A stretch of 64,000 nucleotides of DNA from Odontocerum albicorne. Lineage: Eukaryota > Arthropoda > Insecta > Trichoptera > Odontoceridae. The notes under the pieces were generated by a model that saw only the letters and a program-made list of their open reading frames with translations, did not search any database and was not told the DNA's origin. Location: contig OX463859.1 of NCBI GenBank assembly GCA_949825065.1, positions 8,899,850 to 8,963,849 on the forward strand. The letters are read 5' to 3'. Numbering within the stretch: the first letter of the stretch is position 1; every line of letters starts with the position of its first letter. Positions 34,431 through 45,367 of the stretch are shown here, piece after piece. The translations under genes were made by a program, and so were the position numbers.

Positions 34431-34824
34431 TGTTGGTAAATAAATAAAATACGTCAATTAGCAATGCGGAAAGAGAGAGTGAATGAATGTTTTATTTATC
34501 GGTAAGTGGGTACTTACACACTTCAGAATGGGCGCGGGAGTGCGCCCACGATATATTTTTATCTGGTTTCTGTGCGTGCAGAAATGGTTAATTGAAGTAT
34601 TGCAGACATCGCAAATAGTATTGTGGGTAAACAATTTGTTTGCGGAAACGGCGAGACAGCGTGATGCGTTCTCTTTCTACTGTGGAATGCATCGTAAATA
34701 GTATTGTGGGTAAACAATTTGTTTTCGGGACTAGCGCGATGTACGGCCGCTTCAATGTTTTGGTATGTGACCTTTGGACATATCCAAAGGTCGTTTCGTC
34801 GGTCGTTGACCGTATGTGTTGACA
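34431..34824 (-). mobile_element. Solo LTR, copy C
   Basis: Minus strand from TGTCAACACATACGG at 34824 to ...TTTACCAACA at 34431. Shares ggtcaacgaccgacgaa, ctgtctcgccgtttccgc, tatatcgtgggcgcactccc, cgataaataaaac and tctctctttccgcattgc with the other two LTRs. Internally, gtaaatagtattgtgggtaa is duplicated (34613 and 34695). A hairpin cctttggata...tccaaagg lies at 34768-34789. Flanking five-mers do not match, so the exact ends are uncertain. Confidence 0.75.
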
Positions 34825-34829
34825 ATATT

Positions 34830-36740
34830 CAGCGACGACCGTGGTTCCCATAATATTAAAACAATGTAAATTGCAAATGTTATACTTTGGATAGTTAAAA
34901 TAATGCAAAAAAAACGTGGTTAGGACAATTTATTGGCAAGGTGATGTAAATGAATTTTTAAGCCAAGAATTTACTATCACTAACCATGATAATAAAAAAA
35001 CGTGTAAATTAAATAATTTCCGAGGAATCAGAAAAGACGGAATGCTGTATTTTTTCAAAAAAAAATGGCATTCGACTCTTGATATCTTTGTTTGTATGCT
35101 CTTCTTTCTCTTTGACTTCTTCTATTACCTCCAATAGTTTTTTTTTTCGGTACCTAAAATACAAGACAACAAGGTTCTTGCTTTTATTTTATAGCTTATC
35201 AAACAACTTTCTGGCAAAAGAAATTGTTCTATATTTAGTCCATACTGCCGTAACAAAATCATAATCCAATGGTTATACGAAAAGTTTTCGAAGCTTTTAT
35301 TCAATAAATCTAAATATTCAACTTTACAAACTTTTAGTAAATAAGGAATGAATAGATCGTTCAGCCAGGAGACTCCTTTTGCAATAGTGTGAGGAACAGT
35401 GTGTTTACAAAAACTTGTCACTTTACTTTTTTAATGAAGTCAAAAGCAAAAAAATATAAAAATAATGTTTTATATTCTAACATTGAAATGAACACACACG
35501 TTTTTGTAAATTAAAAATGCTGTTAGCTTAAATTGTAATAATCATAAAAATAAAATGAAAGTGAGTTTATTTCACATATTAATTGTTTAGGCATGGCAGA
35601 TTCTAAGAAACATTAAATAACAAGAATGAAATTTTTCAAGATTAAAAATAAATACAAGTACAAGTATTATAAAGTAAAAATATTTGTCAGCTTTAAGAAG
35701 ATTGCACATAAAAATAAAATGAATGTAAGATTATTTAACATTTTAATGTGTCATAATGCCAAATAATAAAGTTTTAAAATAATAGTGGATGGAGTGATAC
35801 TAAATTCTAAAAAACTTTAAGTTATCACAAAGTAAATTCTAAACTTTCGAAAAAAAATCAATTATATATTACATTAGACAAAAATCGTATTCCTAATTTG
35901 GACATGGTCGTGTTTTTCTAATCATCGAGTATTTTAACAACAATACAAAATGTGCGATCTGCGCCAACCAATCGTGTGGCATTCTAAAACCAATACAACT
36001 ACATAAGTTGTGTAATACAGAGAGTGTTACTCACACTATTGCAAAATGAGTGTTCTGGTTGAATGATCTATACGTCCTACAAGATTTGTCTTTTGTCACT
36101 ACTTCACTTATTTAATCAAAACCCAATATTTAAATGAAAACTTTAGAACAATATTTCCAGTTCAATCAAAAGCGATTTATCTTTATAATTTATTTTTGAT
36201 TCTTTTTAAGTATTATTTTTCTAAAAATATTCCTCGTCTAACTCCTTCACAATTCCCACTCTTATTCCTAGTTTTCTTGGGATTGTTCTTGATTTTTATT
36301 ATAATGTCACTTTAATTTATTAAGTTCAAGACACGGTCAGGGATACCAATAATTATTTAAAAAAAACGCTAGTTGATTGGAAGATATTACTTTGAAGAAA
36401 TACGTCCATCAGATATGCTTACATGACAGCATTAAAATAAAAAGCCTTAGCAAACAAAAAAGGTTCTTGTCAGATATTTCAGTAATTGCTTTAAAGTTTT
36501 GAACATGTCAAAATGTTAAGAAAAATGAGTTTTTACGCCTTCAAATTTCGAAACTTACCGCAATTTTATGACAACATAAAAGTTTTATTAGTAATGTAAA
36601 AACACTTAAATTGAAATAAAAATTTCAGTTATTTTCAGCTACCTGAAAAGTTGCACTAAAAATGGTAGATTTTATATCATTCGAGGTATTTTTATGACAT
36701 TTATATGAAGATATTACAATATTTTTTTATCATTATTGCC
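34830..36740. other. Long unassigned A+T-rich stretch
   Basis: About 1.9 kb without a recognisable repeat, RNA or coding segment; the largest unexplained block in the window. Open frames are short and low complexity. Confidence 0.5.
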
Positions 36741-36747
36741 CAACGTC

Positions 36748-36890
36748 CTTCGTGGTCTTGGTGGTAAGATAACAGTCTTCCAGCCCAGGTTTTGCAGGTT
36801 CGAATTCCGTTTAAATCCATATCTTTAGGAAGAATTCTAGTATGTTTTTCCCTTCAAGTCTCTTTTACACCTTTCACGTGGATGTATTAT
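36748..36890 (+). mobile_element. SINE-II, 5' two thirds
   Basis: Gtccttcgtggtcttggtgg (A box), gcaggttcgaattccgttta (B box), tctagtatgtttttcccttc, ending before the tail. Six bases per tail block are missing after 36885. Confidence 0.7.
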
Positions 36891-36930
36891 TCTTTTGAAT
36901 ATATTATTATGATACTATATGTTACTATAT

Positions 36931-37300
36931 GCGAAGTACATGGCCGGGTGGTTACCAATGGGAAGGTCGACGGTTCGAACCCCGCGCTGTGCTACTCGCC
37001 TCGAATAACACAGGCATTTTTTCCGCCTAGTATTCAAGGGTATAAAGTTGCTTGTAACTTCGGTCATATCTATTCTTTCAAACAAAAACATGTCGATTAG
37101 CTCCGATTGTCTCACTTTGGTGTGACATCGGATCCATTACAGCGGTGTGGCCGGTGAGTTTGCTGGTGTGCAACGGTTCAATAACTTTAAGAGGAGAAAA
37201 AAGAAAGAAGCAAAGACTTCACAGCACAGCTTCGCTTTCCAACTGAATTGACGTTGGAATGATGACGGGACCCTCGACTACAAAGCCCAGCAACGAACGA
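36931..37300 (+). mobile_element. SINE-I copy, full length
   Basis: Head gaagtacatggccgggtggt, B box gacggttcgaaccccgcgct, middle cggtgtggccggtgagtttg, 3' end gcacagcttcgctttccaac to cccagcaacga. With its tRNA-like promoter boxes it would once have been transcribed by RNA polymerase III. One of the best copies for building a consensus. Confidence 0.9.
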
Positions 37301-37960
37301 AAGGTACCATATATTAGAAACAGGTTAGGTACTACCTCGCAAAAGAAGAAAATAATGAATTTATTCGTATGGTACCCTTAAAAAACAATGTTGGTGATTC
37401 GAACATATCAAAAAGCGTGACCGTGACAATGTTGTCTTTAACCCCATTAATCGTGCCGGTTTTAGAGCCACTTGAGTAGCCACAGAACTCGCGGTTTTTT
37501 AATACGAGTACTACTCCGCACATGAAAAGTTACGAACACTCTCACATGTCTAGCGCGCTGTAGTTTTGTGAGCAGATGAACTAATTCACTACTATATTTT
37601 TCCTTTTGTACCATCGGGATTAACACCCGAAACCCCCAAGTAGAAGTAAAGTGTCTTACTAACAAGTCTACGGACGTCTTCAAATTAATTTTGACACCAG
37701 CTTAGGGCAGGGGCTCTTACTCTAAGTCGGTATCAAAATCATTAAAAGTATACCCCCATGTTGTATGTACTAGCCTCATGAAACATACGTGATTACGCCA
37801 TGGTAAAGATATAATAATGTAGATATCTGACCAACTATCAGAGGCAGTATTGCTTATGCTAATTATCCAGTTGTGAGTAGATTTGTTTTATACGAATGAT
37901 ATCCTGGTTTTTATATCAACAAGTTATATTTTCTTCGGACACATATGACAAGACAATACT
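37301..37960. other. Unassigned sequence
   Basis: Nothing recognised; TACGAGTA octamer at 37503. Confidence 0.4.
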
Positions 37961-37964
37961 TTCT

Positions 37965-38880
37965 ACGTTCTCCTCTTTAATAATATCATTCACGTGATCT
38001 AACCAAACTTTAATTGGTCTTCTTCGCACACACTTTCTACTCACATTTGCATTACACATCAGTTTTGTTATTCATTCGTTTCATATGTAAAGGGTCTTTC
38101 AAATTGAACGTTTTTTTTTATACTTGGATAAAACACAGATGGCGTCGTGAACTTGCCTGAGTCTTGTGAGATTTAAGAAGTGTAATGTATGACATTTATA
38201 AAAATGGAGTCGTATACAATACAACAACGCGTTCAAATTGTTGAATTTTTTTATGTATTGTAATCTCCGGAAACGGTGATGTTAATTGGCCACCAAGATC
38301 ATGTGATCTGACACCGGTGGACAATTTTCTCTAGGGTCACGTAAAAAGCCAGGTCTATAAGAATGGTCCCCAATCAATTCCTGGGCTGAAGGACGAAATT
38401 ATTCGTGTTATTGGTGAGTTAGATACGCAATTATGCCAAAATGTCATCGAAAATTTTGACAAAAGAGTGGACTTCTGTGGAGCTGCAAGATGTAGATATT
38501 TGGCGGATATTATTATTGTCTTTAAATTTCATACATTATACTTTAATTACCAATAATAAGTTTTTTGAAATCAAAGCAAAATTTGTGTTAAAACATAGAA
38601 TTAAAAAAACCGCTCATTTGAAAGACCCTTGACAAACCATCTCAATGTACTCTTCTCCATCTTTCTTAACACATCAGCCTTAAGTTCACATCATCCCTTA
38701 TCACTTCATTCCGTATTTTTTCATATGTTATCACTTCATATATTCTTCTCAATGCACGTATTTCTATAGCATTAATTTGGCTCCTCTTAATCTTTTTCCA
38801 CGTTTCACTCCCATACATCAATGTTGGCTCCAATATATTATTATGAACTAAGTCACCGATATAAAAAAGCCAACAATCTT
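37965..38880 (-). mobile_element. LINE-A 3' fragment split by a mariner derivative
   Basis: Two halves, 37965-38089 and 38631-38880, become continuous if 38090-38630 is removed: ttattcattcgtttcatatg joins ccaaaccatctcaatgtact, as in sister copies. The right half still reads NILEPTLMYGSETWKKIKRS, QINAIEIRALRRIYEV, KIRNEVIRDDVNL on the minus strand, which extends farther upstream in the polymerase than most copies here. Confidence 0.82.
38090..38630 (+). mobile_element. Mariner deletion derivative, copy 2 (541 bp)
   Basis: Ends aagggtctttcaaattgaac and (reversed) aagggtctttcaaatgagcg. A TA precedes the left end; the right TA has decayed to GA. It encodes MESYTIQQRVQIVEFFYVL then stop, and after the deletion GNGDVNWPPRSCDLTPVDNF, stop, GHVKSQVYKNGPQSIPGLKD, EIIRVIGELDTQLCQNVIEN, FDKRVDFCG. 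The third catalytic motif (LTPLDFF in relatives) reads LTPVDNF. Same family type as M1 but a different subfamily. Confidence 0.9.
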
Positions 38881-38889
38881 CCAAGTTAG

Positions 38890-39400
38890 TTTTTGTATTA
38901 TTAATTTTGAATAAAACTGTTCAAAAATATTTTCATTACTTATAAACTTCACTAATAACGACCTTTGAAATTTTCTATCTAACAATTTCAAAATGAGATA
39001 TCTCGATACTTTGAAGGTGCGCTCTAATTATCCGTATATATTATATATTATAAACTAGATTTCGTGAAACAAGTATAAGCTATTCCATGTGCCTACAAAG
39101 CCTGATTTACAAAGGACTGAAAGGAGTTTAATCCTGTCAAATTAGTCCTCAAGGATGTGCCGGCGGAAGGTTTAAAGGTTTATTATTATATCGACATTTC
39201 TTAAACCTATCTCATGCAAATTACTAATTAACGTGTCAAGAACCTTAAGTTGTTTCATTATAACTAATAAGCCTGTTGTAAATTAGGATTAACAAACCGA
39301 ATTTGATCTTAGAAGAGGTTTTAATGATAGTTAATGCGTTTGTAATATTGTGTTAAATTTATTTATTTATTTTCATGACAAGTAGTTGTATGTATACATT
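38890..39400. other. Unassigned sequence
   Basis: Nothing recognised. Confidence 0.4.
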
Positions 39401-39401
39401 G

Positions 39402-39965
39402 TATGAAAAACAAGATAAAAAAAAATAATCAGTTGATTTAAAGTAAACAGTTTATTTATACGAGTATCCATCCAGATTTGTTGTTTTCTATTTGTCGTAT
39501 ACCTAATAAACTAGGGGTTTACTGTATGTTACTGAAGTCATATAAACATGAAAAAGTCGTTGGATCGTTTAACCGATTGTTGATTCATTATTTAATAACC
39601 CTATCGTAAACTTTTCGTCAACTTGCTAAGTTGTGACACCTCATTTCAAGTATGACCCATGGTGTGTTATTTTTTTTCGCAGAAATCAATAGCCTATCTC
39701 ACAATGACCTCCACCCACCTATCAAAAACCTACCACATTTTAGGATTCTCATAAGTTTTCACTTCATCTATAATTTAGGCGTAACTTTGTATTTATTTTT
39801 TTATACTTATGTTATATACAGTATACTGTGGCAATCCCTTCTAACCAAACAGAGAGATGTGTAAAGAGTACAAAAAAAAGTGATAACATCGTTAACTTGA
39901 GTTTAATCTGTCAATAGTGTGTGCTTGCTGAAGTGCAACGGTATGTACATAATAAACCAATATAC
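39402..39965. repeat. R-VII repeat, left direct copy
   Basis: Aligned end to end with 41203-41745: both start tgaaaaacaagataaa, share aaaagtcgttg...accgattgttgattcatta, cccatggtgtgtta, and end gcaacggtatgtacataata then aaccaatata. Compared with the right copy it has six extra bases at tttaTACGAGTAtcc (39459). Confidence 0.88.
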
Positions 39966-41006
39966 ACATAGGTGACCAGAAGATGGCTGACAATCATATT
40001 AGATCACGAGAGATATCCTATCTTTTATTGATACAATTTCATAAATATCAATTTGATTCTTTTTGCCACAAAGCACTTCTGTCATTGGTCTAAAAAAAGT
40101 GCCTCCCCCCACCATCATAGCGAGTAATAATGTTATAACATTTTTCTTTAAATAAAAAACAGTTTTCAAAAATAAAACATTGGAAACGTTTTTATGTATC
40201 TTTATTGAAAAAAAAATTCTCACTAGTTTATATAAAATTTATGTTTATTCTTTCAATAAAGTTTTCAACAAGTTTTTTTTATATCCGTTTGTATCCAGGC
40301 AATATTTCATCGTTGACATGTCCATCGGATATTTGTGTCAGGTTACAGAAAATTTATATGAAATTGTTCACTTTCAAATGTATGTCTTCATAATGCAGGT
40401 CAGGTTCGCAGTATAAATATTTACAAAATGTTTATTTAGTTTAAAAATATACATAAACGAATCTAAGCTAATTAACTAACATATACTCGTATTACTTTTA
40501 CATCTAGAGGTACATGACCGCGGGGTAACGCACTGGACTTCCATGTTTGTAATTCACCCTGTTATAATTTTGAGACCATCTTAATCAATCCGTATATCAT
40601 ATTCTGTGATTCTGCGATAATAATCGAATCAAAAATTTCCGATGCGAACTCCACTCAGCCTTATATTGGTTCTTCTTCGGACCAATTGGCTACTCTGATC
40701 TAGTGGCGCCAAGTGATAGTATTGCTGCGTTTGAAATTTTCTGTGAAAGTACTGGGAACTTTTCTGTGATAGCTATTCTGTTTGAACTCCAGGCGTTAAT
40801 TCGATCTATAAGTATATTTACTGCGATGTGAATAATTTTCCTTCTCACTCAGATGTTTCGCCACCAAAAAGGAGTAGGTTTGAGTTCCTTCATCGTCACT
40901 TCATGACGTGCGAATCGAAGTTCAAATATGTAAAAGTTGCATGAGATCAATCACGACTTATAATGTTAAAATCAGGATCGTTTAAATTAAAATCACGAAC
41001 CTTCTT
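39966..41006. other. Sequence between the R-VII copies
   Basis: No coding region recognised. A 40-bp SINE-I head (gaggtacatgaccgcggggt then aacgcactggacttcc) sits at 40507-40548 without body or tail. TACTCGTA at 40484. Confidence 0.45.
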
Positions 41007-41180
41007 CAAATATCTGTGATTAAAATATAACGGACCATCACAAATATCTGTGATTAGAATATAACGAACCATCACAAATATCTGTGATTAGAATATAACG
41101 AACCATCACAAATATCTGTGATTAGAATATAACGAACCATCACAAATATCTGCGATTAGAATATAACGAACCATCACAAA
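41007..41180. repeat. 34-bp tandem array, five units
   Basis: Unit caaatatctgtgattagaat, then ataacgaaccatca. Starts at 41007, 41041, 41075, 41109 and 41143, with a sixth broken off at 41177. Each unit boundary contains tcacaaatatctgtga, a hairpin-capable element (TCACA/TGTGA stem). Copies are nearly identical. Confidence 0.93.
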
Positions 41181-41202
41181 AAAAACTCTTCGAGACACAT
41201 AA

Positions 41203-41745
41203 TATGAAAAACAAGATAAACAAAAAATAATCAGTTGATTTAAAGTAAACAGGTTATTTATATCCATTCAGATTTGTTGTATTTCATTTGTCGTATACCT
41301 AATAAACTAGGATTTTAGTGTATCTTACTGAAGTCATATAAACATGAAAAAGTCGTTGTCTCATTTTACCGATTGTTGATTCATTATTTAATAACCCTAT
41401 CGTAAACTTTTCGTCAACTTGCTAAGTTGTGACACCTCCTTTTAAGTATGACCCATGGTGTGTTAATTTTTTTCGCAGAAATCAATATCTCACAATGACC
41501 TCCACACACCTATAAAACATTTTAGGATTCTCATAAATTTTCACTATATCTATAATTTAGGCGTAATTTTGTTTTTATTTTTTTATACTTATGTTATATA
41601 CAGTATACTGTGGCAATCCGTTCTAACCAAACAGAGAGATGTGTAAAGAGTACAAAAAAAGTGATAACATCGTTACCTTGAGTTGAATCTGTCAAGATTG
41701 TGTGCTTGCTGAAGTGCAACGGTATGTACATAATAAACCAATATA
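41203..41745. repeat. R-VII repeat, right direct copy
   Basis: Second copy of the 39402 segment, same orientation, about 1.8 kb downstream and directly after the 34-bp array. Carries a few short deletions (for example around 41488 and 41512). I found no matching target duplication or internal coding region to make these LTRs. Confidence 0.88.
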
Positions 41746-41749
41746 AAAA

Positions 41750-42630
41750 CTCTCATATTCGATAGACCTGTAACACAGAGAATACCGTCAGATGGAGCAG
41801 GAACAGAAGGTGATACTGACGTGACTATGTAGATAGAATCTAATATAATATGAAGCGGCACACAAGATTACCACAGGACATCGCATGCCAGGAGGGCCAT
41901 CTAAAAGGTAGACAGCTGGTGCTCTACCTTCTTAGAATGATCTTTGTTACAACAGATCCAAGATCTAGATCAAAAAGGATTTTTTTTTATTTTGCTGTAA
42001 AATAGACTGACTGACAAAGTTGAAGCCAAAACTATTAATTAAGATTTATTATACGATGAAACCCTTTTCATTGTGTAAGAAAAACTAGTTCAGGTCTCGC
42101 CGAAATGGAATCCAATACACCAGAACGCTTAGCTAGCACGTTATATTTTAAGTCCGTCACGCCATGATTAGATATATCAATTAGACACGCATGCAAGAAT
42201 TTTCCTAGATACAGCACTGGACAAAATATATTGAGAACTTTTAAAGAAGAAATGTATACTATATTTATCCTTTTTTATTAAATTCTTCAAAATTAAATAC
42301 CACAAAAGGACATCGGTTGACAGCTTTATAAAAATTCTATTTCCCCATATTTAAGGATCGGAAAATGTGCCAGAAAAAAATGTACAGTGAATTTGAACGA
42401 AAGGAAAATAGTATTATTGTCGGTACATCAAAAGAATTATTATTATTGTTAAGGAAATTTTCTCATACAAGAAAAAGTTTCACGAATAATTTACTTTTTA
42501 TAAAAAGGAGAAAATAGACGTCGATATTCGCTAAGTAAAAAATATATTTCGTTTGAAAAATATTATCAAATAATGTCTTTTGAGGAACTCCTCGGTTAAC
42601 GGAAGGTTAAGTTTATATGTAGAACTTATG
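41750..42630. other. Unassigned sequence
   Basis: Nothing recognised. Confidence 0.4.
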
Positions 42631-42634
42631 CTTC

Positions 42635-43020
42635 TACTCCGTGGCCTAGTTGGTAAGACGCCTGTGTTCTGACCCGGGGGTCGTGGGTTTGATTCCCGTT
42701 AGAACCTAGATTTTTTTAGAAGGGTTACAATATTAGTTTTACTTAAGGCCTCTTTAACATCTTCGTACTTTATTATAAATACTTAAGGCATTAACGTTGT
42801 GGAGGTTTAAAGACATTGTAATTTGTTTTATCAAACACTGTTTATTCTTGTTTGTGCTCTCCTGATGATGAGGGGAAATCCTTGAAACCGGTAGGGTTAT
42901 ACCGTTACAAAAAAGTGGAATAAACAGTGTTTGATAAAACAAATTACAATATCTTCGTAGTTGGTTGGAAGAGATTGTCGCATGGCAATAAACCTGCCAG
43001 ATTGTACTGTATACAATACA
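42635..43020 (+). mobile_element. SINE-II, full copy split by FB2
   Basis: Head ctccgtggcctagttggtaa (A box TGGCCTAGTTGG) and cgtgggtttgattcccgtta (B box), body to tctttaacatcttcgta at 42767, then the FB2 insertion, then gttggttggaagagattgtc, gcatggcaataaacctgcca. Removing 42768-42959 restores a normal SINE-II. Confidence 0.9.
42768..42950. mobile_element. Fold-back element FB2, copy 2, with 9-bp duplication
   Basis: The 183-bp insert is flanked by identical atcttcgta at 42759-42767 and 42951-42959. Inside, gtaatttgttttatcaaaca then ctgtttattc at about 42816-42848 is the reverse complement of the right end gaataaacagtgtttgataa then aacaaattacaat. The middle holds gctctcctgatgatgagggg, then aaatccttgaaaccggtagg. 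It shares arms and loop with 25736-25960 in rearranged order. Confidence 0.85.
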
Positions 43021-43029
43021 ACTTTTAGC

Positions 43030-43240
43030 GTCAACCTCTGTGCCCTAGTTGAAAAAACGACAGTCTTTCGTCTCGGGAGATGCGTGTTCGATTTCTATTG
43101 GTTTTTTTACAAGGAGTTCCAGTCTTGTTTTTTCTAAAGGATTGTTCAACACCTACCCTGTCGATTGTCAGAGATTGCCATATGGCAATAAACCGGCTAG
43201 GCTGTACTACACACTACGAAAGTATAATACAGCACAATAC
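43030..43240 (+). mobile_element. SINE-II copy
   Basis: Immediately follows the previous SINE-II in the same direction. Head caacctctgtgccctagttg, B box gcgtgttcgatttctattgg, tail gagattgccatatggcaata then aaccggctaggctgtactac. The A box has a small deletion. Confidence 0.8.
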
Positions 43241-43461
43241 CTATACAGTGTCATCTACCAAATAATATTTTAGACGTTTGTCATTTGGATGTGACAGAGT
43301 TGTCGAATTACAGTGTATTCAAACTTTTAAATTTTTTACCTAAAAAAGTACGTCAACATCACCACATATAAAAAATAAAACCTAATTTATAAACAATAAC
43401 GTGCAAAAAACAAATCAACATGTTTCGTATTGTCACTTTTGAATAACATCCTTAGCATGAC

Positions 43462-43672
43462 GATCTTCATAGCGTAGTGGTAACATTCTTGACTTCAGCC
43501 CGGGGGTTACAGGTTCAATTCCAGATGATACCCAACAAAAAGGATACCAGTAAAAAGAGTTCAGACAAACTGCGAGTTCTGTGACTACTCCAGAGATTTT
43601 AAGCCCAAATGCCCTCGCTTATTGGAGCTGAAGACAGTATATCCACGCTCTTTAATGTGACCGAAACATTAA
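43462..43672 (+). mobile_element. SINE-III copy
   Basis: Tagcgtagtggtaacattct then cgggggttacaggttcaatt (B box), followed by ccagatgatacccaacaaaa and aggataccagtaaaaagag. The end reads gctgaagacagtatatccac then gctctttaatgtgaccg. Its middle (acacgtgcaa... block) is deleted compared with 60548. Confidence 0.75.
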
Positions 43673-43693
43673 TTTAGATGTATTTAAGGGTAC

Positions 43694-44044
43694 CTGTTCA
43701 TCTCAATGGTCACGCGGTAACGCATTGAACTTCAAACCCCACGCTGTGCTACTTCTCTTGAAAGACACAGTATTTTCCCCCCTTAGTGTTCGGGTGTATA
43801 AGGGTAGCTATGACGAAAGAAAAAAAATATGCCGGTGTGCTCTGATCATCTCACCTCGGTGTCTTATTGAATTCAGTTCAGTGAATCGTCGGTGAGTTTG
43901 TTGGTGTGCAACGGCCACTCACTTTAAGAAGAAACAAGTAGTATGAAACAAAACCTCTAAATCATAGTTTCGCTTTCCAACTGAATAATTGACATTGGAA
44001 TGGCGAGGGGATCTTCGACTACGAGGCCCAGCATGGACGACGGC
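43694..44044 (+). mobile_element. SINE-I copy
   Basis: Gtcacgcggtaacgcattga, then cttcaaaccccacgctgtgc: the base pairs around the B box are deleted. The rest, from gtgctctgatcatctcacct to cgaggcccagcatggacgac, is typical. Confidence 0.85.
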
Positions 44045-44560
44045 AAAAATTATTGCAAATAAACAATATTTTAATGATCATTTTGTACTACGTTTAGGAT
44101 CCTTTTGAGGGAAGTTTTCGTAGTTCACTTTGCAAAATGTTTAAGAAATGTTAGGGTTTAAAGTAGAATTAATATTCTTTAATCGTGACTTGCCTGTACA
44201 AAACTTACAGTGTAAACCGTAAATAATGCGACGTTTATTGTGAAATGTCTCCAAATAAACGGAACGCCTTCGCAAAATCCGTACTAAACTCGCGACTATT
44301 GGAGAAACATTAAATTTACGATGAGAAATATTCCGAATATTCATTACCCTTATAAACAGGGATAACTGTCAAATTTCTTTGTTCATTTTTCAATAAAAAC
44401 TACTGAGTTTTAAGGACTTAAAACTTCAAAATATTTTATTGATATAACTTAAAAAACTTTCAATCGGTTCAATAACACGAATTCTACGAAACTGCAAATG
44501 TAGAATTACTTTTCAGTATTTTAATAAAAATGTCATAATTGCACAGTTGTATTATAAAAT
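44045..44560. other. Unassigned sequence
   Basis: Nothing recognised. Confidence 0.4.
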
Positions 44561-44565
44561 ACATA

Positions 44566-44880
44566 TACGAGTATATTGACATGCCATCACGGAATGTTTT
44601 TGTCGGGGCAGGCAGAGAGGACAGAGTGCAAGATTTTCCTTTCTCGATTCACTTCTCCTACATCCATACACCTCCTAGGATTTATCTGACTTTATATATC
44701 CTTCTTTCAAAATATGATGTAAACATACTTTCTTTGGTCATCCTTTAACATGTTTTTCGCTTACATTTACTATGTACTCGTATATTTGTTTTGTTAGTCT
44801 TTCTTCATTCATTCATGTCCAAACCATCTTAGAGTGTTAATACATCAACCTTAAGTTCAAACTCATCCCTAATTTCCAAT
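44566..44880 (-). mobile_element. LINE-A 3' fragment
   Basis: Plus strand from tacgagtatattgacatgcc (terminus with the octamer) and gtcggggcaggcagagagga, to acatcaaccttaagttcaaa. A second octamer lies inside at 44775. Its antisense yields open plus-strand frames that are not genes. Confidence 0.75.
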
Positions 44881-44957
44881 GTTATTATATTTATCCCTGT
44901 TTCTATTTTTATTATTTTATGATCTTTTTATCTTTATTTTTTTAATTATGTAGTTTA

Positions 44958-45215
44958 TGTGATGTATGATTTACTTCTTTCAAAACATTATTCAACTGAT
45001 CTTACTACACTTTCCTGGACCTTCCTCTACCACTCACACTCGCACATCGCATCAGCCGTAAGTTCACATTCATCCCTAATTATTTCATTCCGTATTCCAT
45101 CATACACTGCCACTCCATGTACGTATTATTCTTTTATTCTCTTTCCACGTCAACATTTCTCTCCCATACATCAATTTTGGTACTTACTAAAATACTATTG
45201 TGGACTATCTCTCAT
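44958..45215 (-). mobile_element. LINE-A fragment, second copy in tandem
   Basis: Starts inside the element (ttacttctttcaaaacatta), jumps from accttcctctaccactcac to cgcatcagccgtaagttcac, lacking about 100 bp, and continues farther upstream (ccatacatcaattttggta) than its neighbour. Whether this is a separate insertion or part of the one at 44566 after rearrangement is unclear. Confidence 0.65.
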
Positions 45216-45367
45216 CTTAGCAGATATTGATACAGTCTGGTTTGAGTTTTATGTTTTAGTGTATCATTGTATTTGTTTTCATTCGCTTCGCGCTGTTCGA
45301 TATGCCTGTAGGATACCTACGTCCCTAAATAAATAATTGTCAAACATAATTTGTTGTCAAAATAAAT

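Noticed and set aside
36936..37010. Possible tRNA gene with ggttcgaaccccgc
   Set aside because: Head of a full-length SINE-I, repeated at several other sites in the window.
41007..41180. CRISPR-like array
   Set aside because: Units are contiguous 34-bp tandem repeats with no unique spacers, in a eukaryotic context.
39402..41745. LTR retrotransposon with 550-bp LTRs
   Set aside because: Segments start with TG but have no matching five-base flanks (ttgta vs atata), no primer site I can recognise and no coding interior.
44959..45336. 125-codon plus-strand open frame
   Set aside because: Antisense of a LINE-A fragment, then unrelated sequence.
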